A stretch of 64,000 bases of DNA from Stichopus chloronotus (Eukaryota; Echinodermata; Holothuroidea; Aspidochirotida; Stichopodidae): NCBI GenBank assembly GCA_021234535.1, contig CM037842.1, positions 25,977,106 through 26,041,105 of the forward strand, in the 5' to 3' direction. The notes beneath the pieces are model-generated. The model saw only the letters and a list, made by a program, of their open reading frames with translations. It was not told the origin of the DNA and searched no databases. The stretch's first letter is position 1, and each line of letters starts with the position of its first letter. The position numbers and the translations under genes are program-made. Shown piece by piece: positions 1 through 13,500 of the stretch.

Positions 1-1457
1 CACGCATTGTAGTGACGTAAACCTCGTACAACTGGGGAGAAAGTAAATGCCTACAAGGGCAGTCTGAATAAAAATTTGATTACCTGTAATAAGGGCACTT
101 TTGTCAAAATGGGCACCAAACATAGAACTGTCTTAAAGAGGGAGGTAAATGCAACTTCTACCCCCCCCCCCCCAACCACACTTACCTTTGTAACCCTTGA
201 ATGTCCTCCTCTGGAGTCTTGTCAACACTTGGTGCCATCCGGTTGATAAACGTGACCAGTCATTAACACTTTGGAAGCTTTCTTCCAAACATCACTTCCA
301 CATCAAAATGTTAAACTCAGTGGCTTACATCATTGCCGTTACAAACAAAAATATGTAAAAAAGTTAAGTCCGGTAAACATTTGATTACGTAACACAGTTA
401 CAGATTCAAAATATTGCTATGCAGCAGGTACCGTCCACTGAGTAACTGAGGGGACGGGGAAGGGGGGTGCAAGTTACTCGCTCATACCAGCTAAACTGAC
501 AGATGAATTCAGCCAATTTGTTACTACACAGCAGCTGATTCCTGGTTCAGTGATCAGCGACTCAGATATTTACATTAGGTCATTCATTTTGTGACAAGAA
601 TTTGGGCAATGTTCATTTCCCACTGCATAATCGAATCGAAAATTTCGGATTCAATGTATCTCTTGAATTTTTCCGATGAGAAGTTCGAGCCCTTCTTCTT
701 CTTTTTTTTTTTTCAACCGGGAGGCACATCGTTTCTCCCGTGAATAGAGAAGATGTTTCTTAATTGCTAATGAGAGAGCATTTGTCATTGATCGGTAACG
801 AGGTATGGAAAACCTTCATAACGGCACCAAGGAAAGGTTCACCTGTTGGTCAAGGAATTCATTTCCAAGTCACTGAGACACTGTGCTACTTGTTTCATCA
901 CAGAAAAGCTGACCTTGAATGACAGGAAAGTCATAATTGGGTGATGACCCCTTCCCTAGCGACAGAAACTTATTATGTTTATTGTTGCCTGAATGGCATA
1001 ATGGACAATTTGACAGAGTTAACATCACGTGGATGGTAGTTTAGCCAAAGGCTTTCTGATAAATGAATTAATAAAGTTTACATGAGTAACATCAGGAGTC
1101 AAGGAGAGTTTAATCAGCAACCCTGAAAATTAGACAAAATGATCCTGAGTCAAGGGAAAACTTTGATACCAAAGGAAGCTCAGAAAGGGGTGACCCATCA
1201 AGGTGATGACCATGGCCAGAACATGCATCTCAGGACAATTGCAAAAGAAGGGATGAAAAAGCTGCAAGTGATGCGCCTCCATTCCTCTACTACTGCAGTG
1301 AAATAAAATGGATGCCGCTTCAGTCAGCCCACCTGATCAACCCCACAATGCCAATCTTCACCCTCCCCACCCAATCTTCATTCCTCATGTAACCATTTAT
1401 CTGTACACTACTTATACTACTTACATCTATTCATACGATTAACGAAATCAAAGATTG

Positions 1458-1770
1458 TAAAGGGAAGGATCACATTTAAAATGCACCAACATGTTTTTGA
1501 GTCTTTCATCATTGTCAAACCATTCTGTCTTACATCTGCAAAGGCTCCATCTCCTCAAAATATTATGCACATGATGACTTATGGAGAATGCACCGTTTGC
1601 GGTTTTGACAAATTGGGAGAACAAATTATTCTTGAGCAGCCAATGACCGAATTTCTATCTACGAGAAACCTTTTTTCTTGTTTTGAATGACCTACTATGC
1701 TGTATCCGTAAATATCGGTTTTTAAAAATGTGATTTTTTCTTTGCAAAACAAATGACTTACTTCCCTTCA
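1458..1770 (+). mobile_element. TTAA-type MITE, copy 1 (old)
   Basis: Homologous over its length to the copies at 49437 and 59559: a CATTGTCAAACCATTC-type core, CATCTCCTCAAAA, GGGAGAACAAATTATT and a final CTTCCCTT. The ends (AAAGGGAAG... and CTTCCCTT) are degraded forms of the inverted termini. Confidence 0.7.
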
Positions 1771-3559
1771 ACAACTACTTGGTCGAAAATAACGGACACT
1801 CCCGACATTTCAAGCAGATCTTCCTAAGCTTTAATACAAACAAAAAGAAATAAATAAATTAATAATTTAAACAAAATCAAAACAGGAACAACAAATCACA
1901 GATGGACAGGAAGAGACCTAGAATTGACTGTTCTTCCTCATTTCAGACATCGACCTGTATCCTTTGGCCTTTGCGCGGTTACGTTCTGAGGTGACGTGAC
2001 AACATGACCGGGATAACACCTGTCAGAATTAACCAAGAGAAACAATTGCTCTCTCCTACGTGAGGATGATAACTGTACTTTTCTCCATTCAAAGTTCTTT
2101 GCCATTTTTACATTTTAAACAAACTCTGGCAATTTTTTAGGATTTTGAAAAAAAAAAAGCAGAGCATTCTGTGGTAACTCTTCTCTGTTCTTCAACCCTC
2201 AAACACACATTAACAAAAAAAATGCATTCAACTGCCGGATAGAAATTAATAAAGCTATTCAATATCACAAACTAGAGAGATCCCTGGAAAAACCACTTCA
2301 TGCAACAACTACGAGAAAAAAAAAAAATGTTGGAGGAACAAAAATTAAATAAAGATCTTTAACCTAGATATCTCTTGTTTCACAAACCATCGTTCTGGTG
2401 TTACCCTCCATTAGCCAACAATTCCTGGATAACCTTTCCTTAATCAAAAGCAGAGGACCGAAAAAAGCGAGGGTTTCGTTGGGATATAAAGTATCCCCAT
2501 GAAATAGACCAGGCAAGACGAAAAAGCCAACGACGTCCCGACAGGGGTCGAGTATATTTCCAGGGAGGAAGCAATTAGTATCTCCATTTCATCGTTTGAT
2601 CACCCAAAGACAGGATGGATCTGTTGAGACTTCATGTTTTAACAACCGCCTTTTTCACTTTCAATTAAACTTTGCCATCGTTCGTGTGACTTCCTAAAAG
2701 AAAAAAAAAAAGGGTCTTCTATTTTTTCTCCTTTCTGGATTTTGAACCCTGAACAGAGTGGAGATTCTAATATCAGGTGGGTTTGATTTGGATAACAAGT
2801 GAAAGCGGTATTTCCTTTTTGAGATGAGTGCAAAGGAGATATGTCGAACGAACCCTGCGGTATTTTACTGCAGCTGATGCGCACTTCTTCAAAGCATTGG
2901 CAATGTGTCTTCTGGTTTCATCCAGCAAGAATATCTCAAATCCCTCACTGAGATTCTACTGCTGGTTCAATGATGTGCCTCAAGACTTCACCAGCTGGTG
3001 AAACTCTAACCCAAAGGACGATCATCCATCTCCTACGGTGATGGTAGTCCTCTAATAGTTACACCTATGTTGAGCATTCACTTGACTGGTGGTGGCAATG
3101 ACAGGGACTCTACCGGGTGTATCAATGTTCTCCTACTTTAGGGTAGTGGTGAAGCTTCACCAGAAGTGATGACAGAATCCATCTACCAAATCAAGGCAAA
3201 TAGGGAACCCACCACAAGCATATAATGGTTCAACTCTACTGGTACCCAGACAGCCTGAATTGGCAGAGCCACACTAGCAGTGGTGGTGGTATCAATAGTA
3301 ACATGCAGAGCCCACAAACAACTATCGACAATGGTCCGACTGTGTTGCTAATGGTGAACCGCTATTGGCTTTAACAATTCAGAACCACTGAGGGCCTTTG
3401 ATGATGGTCCACCTTCACTGGTACTGGAAATGGTAATCATATATTGGTTTTGACAACAACATCTATTTAAATCCAATTAATCTGGACAGAGAAAGTGATG
3501 ACACATCCCACCTCTCAAGATAAGGCTTACATGTAACAAGCAGAATGACAAAATTGAAA

Positions 3560-4180
3560 ATTGGCCACCTGACAATCATGCCATCTTCATCTCTGCAAAC
3601 TGCAATCATATTTGTACTTCCATGAAGTATGGAAGACTGCTAGTGGATAATTGTCATGAAGGGATGGATATATCCCATGACTACCACAATATCTGCAATT
3701 GCAGGCTTCTGTTACATATTTCTAGAACATAAATAGATGATCATATCCCACTACTGCCATCATATTTGCATCTGCATAGATATTCTAATGAAGACATAGA
3801 TATATCCCACTCTTGTAACCATATTTGTATCTGCAGGTAACTCTTACACACTGCTTACATAAACGTCTGAGAGAGACTCAGTTTTACCCCAAAACTGTCC
3901 TCATATTTATACATGCCAGCAACCAGTTCCTATTGGCAGTGCATAATTTTGATGAAGAAACGGCCATATCCCACCGCTGTCACCGAAAGAATACAAGCAA
4001 AGATCTCTCTCATATTACTAGCAGATAATTCTGATGGAAGCATGGCTAAATCCCACTGCTGCCACATGTGTTTCCGTAGGTAACTCTTACATATCACTAG
4101 CAGATAATTCTGGTGAATTTACCACATGCTCAACCCCACTCACTGACGAAATTTAACAACTCTTACCAGTTGCTAGCCAA
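3560..4180. repeat. ~75-80-bp degenerate tandem array
   Basis: ATATTTGTATCTGCAGGTAA, CACTAGCAGATAATTCTG and ATATATCCCACTGCTGCCA recur in order about seven times, with strong decay. Confidence 0.65.
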
Positions 4181-5732
4181 AACTTTGAATCAGAGAATGG
4201 CCATACCACAAGGACTATGTTAGCCTAAACTCTTTCCAGTGTCATAGTTACCAAGTATGATCATATCTGTAGACTATTAGCCATGACATATTGATGAACT
4301 ATTATTACAAAAACAGGAAAATAAATAGTGATTTAATTACTGAGTCATTTCCTGACCATTGGAGAAATCTTTCAAAAACAAAACACATCACTACTTTAGT
4401 CTGATGGCAGGCTAATGTCTCACCCATGTTGCCTTTGTCATGACAAAAAAAAATGCATTTCAAACATATTTACATTTTGACCAGCTTAAAGTTTTCTTTC
4501 AAACTGGTTGTTTTCAGTGTTATGGGGGAAAGTCTTCCATCCACTTAAAAAATTTTTTTTCCTATAACTGAATGTCCCCAGATGCAATTTCGTGCAACAA
4601 AAGTGTCTAATTATGGGATTAATTTTCTTCTAAACAAATCATTTTTTTGGCCACCTTTGGTCAGGAACATGGTTCCCACTGGCCCTCCTTCCCCCCCCCC
4701 CCCCAACCTCAGATCTGCCAGTGGCCAAGGAAGGAGAGGCTACGGACCAAAAATGAAATTATCTTGTCGTTTCGTTTCTTTGTAGTTTGAATTCACGCTA
4801 TTCAAGGACAGTCAATTACTTACAAGTGACTTTTATAAGGATGAATATAGAGGGAAGCCTTGTCAGTGATTTAAAACCCAACTTCATTCCTGGTTTGAAA
4901 TGTTCTCCATAAATTTAGTGGTGCCGTTAGAGAGAGGAACACCGAAATGAAGAACAATCTCTCTCGGCTTTGCAAGATTTAGAATGAGAGACCAGTATCA
5001 GAACAAACACAATGCATAATATCGACTCTAACATAGCAGTAACACACCTTCCTATTTATGTCATATTTATTGAAATATTGTAACTAGAAATAGAAACATT
5101 AAAGTTCTCCTTCTATGCTGTGGGTAATGTTACTGGAAGATGTAGAATGATTAAACCATGTTTTCCTGGAATGTTTGTTATCTGTTCAAGTTTTTCCAAT
5201 CTAATCTACGCTGCCCTTACAACGTGACTGCTCATATTTCCATGTTATCCTTCACACAGTTGTTTAAAGAAGAAAAATAAGAAAGAAAATTTGTCATACT
5301 TCTGCCACTGAAAGTCAAATTCTACAGAATCTGTTGTAGTCACTAGAGAAAAAAAACAATTTTAAGTCCCATTTTTGCATACATGAATATTCATATCCAT
5401 TCAAATTGGTCTGTCTGATTTCAAGAAATGGTGATTGATGGCTAGGCTTTCTTGGAGAGTCTGAATTTTGAAGGGCCAACAAAAATGTCTGGACAATTTT
5501 CATATTCACATATCTGAAAGCCGGAAGCATAGTTATCTTTCGGATTTTGTGACAGGTGATCCTTTCCCGTACTTTCTCTTCCCTGAAACACTGACAAAGA
5601 TTAAAGGCAGATGATAAGGCAATTGCCAGTACAACTCATATTCTAGCATTAGGGTGAAATATCCAAAATGTCCAAAAGTGAAATCTTTTGTGTAAACTCT
5701 AACTTCCAAATTTTCCTGACCCTTTTTTTGTT

Positions 5733-5738
5733 TTTATT
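5733..5738 (-). promoter_or_regulatory. Candidate ANKS3 polyadenylation signal
   Basis: AATAAA on the minus strand about 80 nt past the stop codon. It is the nearest canonical hexamer; another lies at 5064-5069. Poly(T) runs make chance hexamers common here, so this is only a candidate. Confidence 0.3.
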
Positions 5739-5816
5739 TTTACCAACCCCAACAATCATCTCTCTCAGCCAAAAACTGAAACAGTTTAATGTCACAACTC
5801 AAAACATGGTTTGATA

Positions 5817-6300
5817 TCAGGGTAGGGAATTACCGCTTGAATTTGGAGAGAAGTTTTGCGTCTGGCCCTCTAGCAGCTGATCCATGTTGTTTGTTGCCTT
5901 GGCAACCACCCTAGCCATCTGGTGAGACATTTGACTGAGATGGCTCATCAGATCTTCCATACTGATATTTTGAATATTCATAGCTCTTGTACTTGCTTTC
6001 AAATCCATCTGAAGCTGCTCTTGTATTGCACTACCCTGAGTAACCTTTCTATCGCTCCCAGTGATTGGCTGCGGTGAAGTGAAAGCTCCGACCCTGTGTT
6101 GCTGGATCATGTCCGCCATTGAGCTAACAGGAGGGGACTGAGGACCGGAGACAGGGGACGTCCCTTCCAGAGGAGGAAACTGAGCGTCCAACATGAGTCC
6201 GATCTGGAGATTCTCTGCCAGCTTTTCAGGAGATAACAGGATGCTGTCCTGAGACGGGTCCTTCTCCTTTAACCTCTTCAGAAGTTCACTCTGATAAAAT
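5817..6300 (-). CDS. ANKS3: ANKS3 exon 10 (C-terminus and stop)
   Basis: The acceptor is AATGTTCAG before 6300; one base completes the Arg codon begun in exon 9. It finishes the coiled coil ([14 protein letters not shown]), then gives a Pro/Ser-rich stretch, then a helix [20 protein letters not shown] comparable with the C-terminal helix of vertebrate ANKS3. TGA is at 5819-5817. A GGTAAT within the last codons could be a donor, so a further exon is possible, but the reading frame already reaches the expected end. Confidence 0.88.
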
Positions 6301-7366
6301 CTGAACATTACGAAAAAAGAGAAATCAGATTAAATTTTGTGACGGAAGATGCGTTTCTCTCCTGTACAATACAAAGACGGATGTTCAAAGCAATACCCCA
6401 ACTTTTAAAATTCAAAGATTCCGTTTACAAATAAGTTCTAAAAATGACGGTTTATCGACGCGTGCATCTTCTCGCCTTACTCTCCTTCCAATAAGTCACT
6501 GTAAACACTCTGTTGCTCCACAGGTTGCTTTAGCTTCAGTTTCTCCACTTCTGATTTTCCATAAAAACTTTGCATATTTAAAAATTTATTTTGTCTACAA
6601 AGTTGGTAAGCTAAATAGCTAATCCTCATCTTAAGGTCAGCTCTAATTGGTTCTGACATTCCATGTGACCTATGATTATGCAATGTGCTACTGGCAGCAT
6701 CCTGTTGAATAATTTATTGTCTGTGAAACTGTCCCTATATGACTTTCATCCTATTTAATTACAGGAATCCACTGGCAAAATGCCTTTTCCAAAAGTCATG
6801 GACAAACTGTTCACATGTTTTAAAATTTGTGTTGTACCTTTAATCATCCACACCTTATAACCAATTCCGTGTCTAGGGTCAGTCTGCAATGCCAAGTGGC
6901 TACCAACAAGTAAAATGTGATGGCTTTCCATTCCACATTCCTTAACCCCTTCTGGGGGTCAAAGATGTTACATCTGTAACTTTCGCTGCCGATGATGGTG
7001 ATGATATATCCATTCATGGTTAAGCTTTCCAAGTTCTTTGGTCACATTTAGACAATCAGGTTGTCGGTCAATGACGCCGTTTGTCCAGGTTACGCTTTTC
7101 TCATTCTAAATCACAGTAAGTCTATAATTTCCACAGACAGGTTTTTCTCTTTTTTTTTTCCCCTTTGGCAAAACTGTCCATAAATGAAGGGAAACCCTCA
7201 TTTAGTTCAGTCAAGGTCAAATCTGATATCACTGTGGTAGCAGCATCATCATCATCATCATCATCACCATCACCATCACCATCACCATCACCACCATCAC
7301 CATCATCATCATCACCATCACCATCACCATCACCATCACCATCATCACCATCACCATCACCATCAC

Positions 7367-7404
<38 letters not shown>

Positions 7405-7471
7405 CCACCACCACCATCACCATCACCATCACCATCACCACCATCACCATCACCATCACCATCACCATCAC

Positions 7472-7527
<56 letters not shown>

Positions 7528-10500
7528 GAGATGGGACTGACGGAGATTTCTGTTGTGACCGTGACACCGCTACTAGTCAACTTCACTCCTTAACTAATAC
7601 CCCCTATAGTTAGGATCCAACATAGGGCACTTAATGACCTACTGGTACCAATTTAATTTCCTGTTCATTGTATGCTACACACATGCTAACGAAGATAACA
7701 CCAGAGATTCCCAATCTGGTAATCAAGGGCAGATCATGTGCTTGCATCCTATTTTTATCTACTTACTACGCTGCAACAGATAGGGCGATTTGAACTATGA
7801 ATACTTACTGCTACATGTGTAACACTTGCTTCCTTCATACCAGCCATTGTTGTGGCAATACGACCTTGTCCTTATCTAAATCTAGAGTGATTACATGACA
7901 GAAGAGGTAGTTGTAACATTGACACGTGTATTGCCTCATCTTTCAAGAGTAATTACAAGACTGTATGTACCGTATGTATGTGCCTTAGTGTGTAGCAGGT
8001 AAATCTACCTTGCTTTGCCATAGCTTGCCGTAGTCGCGAGGCATTGTTACTTCTTGTTGCCTGTTCTAGTCCATGTATGCATTTTGCCCCAGATTCTGTA
8101 TCCCAGGTGCCTGTGTTCGAGATAAGCTGCGGGATTGTGAGGATCCTGTAATTTGTTTCCTGAAGTCTGCACAAAGATAAAGCCTATGCAGGGAAAATGC
8201 TGCACATTTTTCCACAGTTGAGGTCGTAGCTTCAATAATATGTACACACATTATGGAATAGAAAATGTACCAAGTGACAGCTACCGCCTTGATTTTGAAA
8301 TATCCCTCCAAAATTTTCTTTTCGAGAAGAATTTCCCTACTAGGTTCAATTCCAATAGCCTGAACACTCCCTTGTGCATGACACATTTGTTTGCTTGGTG
8401 CATTAATCATTTCTATAGTTGTTACAACCATTTACACACAGTGTATGTAGCCTACACATTCTTTTGGAGATTATGCTGATATTACTTCAATTTAATGTCA
8501 GCAGTCACAGCATGATAAGTGAACCCTGGTTCTGATGCAACGAAGTTCATTCAGTGGTATGCACCTCCAGAAGTGGACACAGGTAACAATATTTGTTTTG
8601 GATGTATCGTGAAGTGCTTCCCAGTGATGTGTCTGTTGACACACAATCTAGAGGGTATAGTGAGAAAGTGGTGAATGACATTTCCCGAGGGTGAGTGGTG
8701 GGAGGGGGGTTCTACAGCTGATGACTAATGGTTATATGACTACACGGATAATCTTGTTTCTTTTTTGATGGGTCTCTTGGTATCCTTAGTCTTCAATAGT
8801 AGTGGAACTTTAACGCTAACTGCAAAAGCAACATATTTCCTGCTCTGGTTCGATGACCATCTTTGCCAAACTGCAACAACTTTCCAGGGGCACGCCACTG
8901 CCTGAAGCACTTCTCCATTTGTTGTCTGTATGTCCTGGACAACTTTCCAAGTCTGTGTGAAGAGGAACGGCTGGCTCTCTTTTACGTCCTGTCGAACAGT
9001 TCATTCCAGGTGCAACGTATTTGTCTGTTCTTCCAATTCACTTTCAACTAACCACTGACAACAAAACGGACGACTCTTCTCAAGTGGAAGTTCTGTGACC
9101 TCTCCACGCAACTCTACATCCCGAAAGGAAAGAAAAGTATTTTACAAGACACCACATAGTCCACAATATTAGCAACTCGGTACCTCGGGGACAGTGCGGT
9201 GATTGACCATCTGTTAAGAACTCTCCCTGGTTTACCAATTGCGGCGTCTTTGCTTCCCACATTACTCTATGTCTTGCTGGCTAATTTACCATCTGCGTGT
9301 CTGCTTTGTCGTGACTTCCACACATGTTTAGACAATCAGTGAAATTTGATAAACAGGTACTGCACTGAACAATAAAACATACAAGATGAACAAAACAAGA
9401 CTGGAAAAGAAATACACTGGTGTCAGATATGTATCCTATGTTGTCCAATATGCCATTACCAATTTCCCTCCTTCCGGTGACTTGGGAGGTTGGTCCTCAA
9501 TAGCAACCGACAAAATACGCAAGCTGGTCTGTCTTCCTAATCACAACAGTCTTACAATTGGCGTACATACCTCATGACATAAACTGCACGATAATGAGGA
9601 AAAACTATGAACTCATTAAAAGTAATACCTTTCAGTTCATCATATTCTTAATGTCTCCCTCTCGCTGTAAGGCATAGGGACGGTGTGTCAGGAATCCCAG
9701 CAGACCATTCGAGCAGAATTCTGCTGCCGATCGTACGTTCCTTTTCAACACTGTGACAGAGGAACGGAGCGTCAGTGGACAAACGCGAAGCATCCCAACA
9801 AGCAAGACTTACCAATTCCTTATCATACATATTGTGACAGAGGGACAGTGTGACAGTAGCTTATACAGTGACCCCTTCAAGCATGATGGATGGTATGTGT
9901 TCATACAATTCTTCATATTCCGTGACAGAGGGACGGTACATGTCAATGGCCAAATGCTAAACTTCAAGGAAACTTATGTATAAGTTGTGACCCATTCTGT
10001 GACAGAGGGACAGTGTGACAGTAACTTAATACCTGTGATCCCTTAAAGTATGATGGAAAGAATGTAATGATACATTTCTTTACTTTCTGTGGGAGAGGGA
10101 CGGTATGCCAACGTTCACATGCTAACCATCCTATCGAGCAAAGACGTATAAGTTGTGACTCATTCTGTGACAGAGGGACAGTGTGCCAGTCACCAATTCC
10201 AGCACTTTTCAAGCAAGATATACCACAAGTTATCGTAACTTTCTTACATTTCGCCATGGGCGAGACTTACCGTACGTGGTCGTACATTTCTCTCATTCTG
10301 TGGCAGAGGGACCTTGTGTCGGTGACCAATCGCAGCATCTGTTGGTATGTCTTTCTGTCCTCTACTAGACAACCCTCCACCACATTTCTGAGTTCTTTCT
10401 CCTGCAGCAGTTGGGCCTCCAGTTCCTCCTTCTTCAACGACATCTGTTTGTGAGACCAGAAATAATCAAGATAAAGAACACATTTTTTTTTATTTTCAGT

Positions 10501-13500
10501 CTTAAGCCTACATTTCAACATTTCTTTAATGTTTAATACCATGCTATTTCAGCATCCAAATGAGTTTTTGTTGGTAAATCACAGGAGATTAAAACTACTA
10601 GCAAACTTGCTGATCCACAAGATAGCCGTTTAGAAACTTTAGAAACGTAGGCCCAAAAGGTGATTGGATGCTTGGAAGAGGAAGAAAAAAAGGTGCTTGG
10701 ATGCTTAGAAGAGGAAGAAATTAACATAAAACACAAAAGGAAGGATTAAAAAACAAAGGTAGAAGTAATCCTGAAAAGGAAGAGGAGAACAGTTGGGGAA
10801 AAGGTGATGTGGATGGAGTAGGTGAGATGGTGGGGGGGAGGGGGGAAGAGGGAGAGAGGTTGCTTATGTTCCTCCTGAATGTTAAACCCTGGGAATTAAA
10901 TAGTACCAAAGTCTTGCATCCACGACCTCTCTTTTATGGAACACACATTCACTTATTAAAATTTTAGAAAGTCTTCCCACAAGGACATTCTCTGACACTA
11001 AAGAAGGTTCCACAAAGTTTCTCCTGTGACACGGTCAATGTGTGACCAAGGCACAAACTAGCCGGTGACTTGGTTTCATCGATATTGAATAGCCTTCGAC
11101 GTCCCTACGACCTTGGAGGGAAAATGGTCCTCCCATTGTCAGTGTTGCAAACTACAGCGTTTGGCTGAAAAGAAAACACCAGCCTTAATGGTTTCATGAC
11201 AAAGCTGAAACGGGCAATTAAAAACAGAGACAGTGCAAAGAACACCGAACCAAACACGAATCAGTTCTGAAGAAATAAATTAACTCGTCTTACACGATTA
11301 GCAAAGATGAATTACTTTGAGGACGCTATTGTTGAGAATCAAAAGATTTCTGCGGATTTATGGACAGTGCTAAGAAAAGTCTGATCGAATTATGACACAG
11401 AATCAAGTGGCTCGTTGAAACTAACCCAAGAGGACACTATCAATGCCAGAAATATTGCTGATGCCTTTAACGTTTTTTTTTTTCACGTCTGTATCTAGCA
11501 AGCACATAAACACTCAACTTGGAATAGCTAGCCCTAATAGTAGTCTTAACCCCTTGCAAACCGTTCTTGACTCAAGACTACCCCCAAACGCTCCCTTCGA
11601 TATTAAAGTAACAGAATATTTCCTTTTTGAATGTCTGAACAAACATGATATTTTCAAGTAGACAGGTCTTGACAAAATTAGCTCCAATATCCTAGGATAG
11701 TGCTCCCTGTGCTGCAAAAGCCTCACTCATGACATGACTTTGTAGGTGAGATAATGTGTTCTCATCTGATTGGAAAGTAGATAACATGATACTCATCTTC
11801 AAAAGTGGATCCATGCTCGAATTAAGTATTAAACTATCGTCCTGTAGCTGTTCTTCCAGTAATGTCAAAAATACTGGAAAAACAGTTACATTAATCTCCA
11901 TACGATTGCTTAGAGAATCCTAAGCCGTTGAAAGCTCAATCCGGCTTTCCGGCAACTCATTCATGCAAAACGGCCCTCTTAAAAGTTATTGACAGTTGGA
12001 TGAATTCAATGGATGAAGGAAACTTGGTTGGCTAACTTTTTCTTGGTCTGAGGTAAGGCATTTGATCTCATAGACCATATCATTACCACAAACTCATTTG
12101 TTCAGGTTCCATTGTTGGTCCTCTGTTGTTTCCTATCTGTATCAATGATCTCGATTTATGTTTATCCTTCGCTGGCGCGTATGCCGATTACACAACTTTT
12201 CAAACAAGTACGGTTCCAACGTTGGCGAAATCTCCCGCAAACTCAATATCAACTCTAATAATGAGCCAATAATATCAATGAGTTCATAATATCGACTCTA
12301 ATAATGGTGCCGTGGCAACAAAATGGTGATTTACTGTGAAAAACAAACGTATGCTTACATGCACAGGACATGCTGAAGACACTTCACCTGATGATGTATT
12401 ATGAAATGTGTGTATGAATGGAAGCAGAAAACTCTCAGCTGGAGAAACTACTAGCGGTAAGAGTTGAAACGAAGCTATCGTAGTGTAACCAAAATGAATA
12501 CATTTCCAACAATGTTAGCAGAAGAGTAGCTTAGTATCAAGTATTGACATTCTGACAGGATTTTAAATTTCAGTGGTTATGTAATGCCAATGTACTTGGA
12601 TACTGTCGTCTAGTTTGGTACACGTGCTCCCACATGCAAACATTGACAGAATTGGAGGGTAAATTAAAAAGTGCTGCATGGGTTATGTTAGACTCAACAT
12701 ACAGTAAAGATCCTCTTAAACTTATCAACACGCTGGGATGGAAATCATTTGGGCAACGTACAAAAGGAAAGTGCGCTCTACTGGTTTATACATAACTTCA
12801 TAGCCTCACCCCCCCCCACTTCTATGTAAGAAATGTTTGTGTATACAAACTCAGTTCACAACCATGGCTTAAGGTCCTTGCCCATTCCTTGCTGATTCTT
12901 CTCAAGATGTTTGCGCCTATTTTTCCTTCTGCATCTGTTATCTTTCATTCCACTCCTCATTCATGATTGCACTCCATATTTTCAGGGGTAAAACTGAAGG
13001 TTTTCATACATCATGACAAGACAATGGAACAATCAACCACCACCTATCAGCAAAACGCCCTCTTTAAGGTACTTTAAACCTTTCACTGAAGTCTTTTATG
13101 TAATCTGTCGAATAATGTTCTTTTTATCCACTTGCATTCATTTCTACTTACCTGCATTTTTAACATCTTCACAATTTTTAATCTATTTTTCATATATTTT
13201 GTTTAAATGTTTTATTTTTTTAATATATTTGCCGGGGCACATTCAAGGTTGTCTCTTCATGATTTTTCGTTTAGTCATTCCTTGCCAGTTTTTCTCTGGA
13301 TTTTTGTGCTTATTTTTCCTTTTGTATCTGTTACATTTCATTCTACTCCTTGTTGTTCCTATGTTATTATTTTGTGCTGTTTTCCACAAGGGCCTCGGGG
13401 AAGAAAAGTTTCTGCTTAACAAGCAACCCTTGATTGCACAAGGCTTCCATAAAACAACAAAAAAATCTGCCGGAGGTCGTTAATGACTAGTTCTCCTCAT

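Larger units (their letters stand above)
1..5732. other. Flank downstream of ANKS3, no gene seen
   Basis: Apart from the MITE copy at 1458 and the tandem array at 3560, I see only AT-rich sequence with short C or A runs (164-173, 4690-4704). Open frames are under 85 codons and resemble nothing known. Confidence 0.6.

Noticed and set aside
7122..7593. Open frames of 112-154 codons on both strands with Asp/Gly, Met/Val and Ser/Pro runs
   Set aside because: They are produced by the (CAT)n microsatellite in an ANKS3 intron; any frame through such a triplet repeat stays open.
9964..10257. Minus-strand frame with repeated [16 protein letters not shown] peptides
   Set aside because: It is the translation of the tandem array next to ANKS3 exon 9, with no splice or family support as a protein.
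13013..13483. 156-codon hydrophobic plus-strand frame
   Set aside because: The start is the tail of the decayed retrotransposon and the rest is T-rich sequence giving Phe/Leu/Ile; there is no membrane-protein family resemblance.
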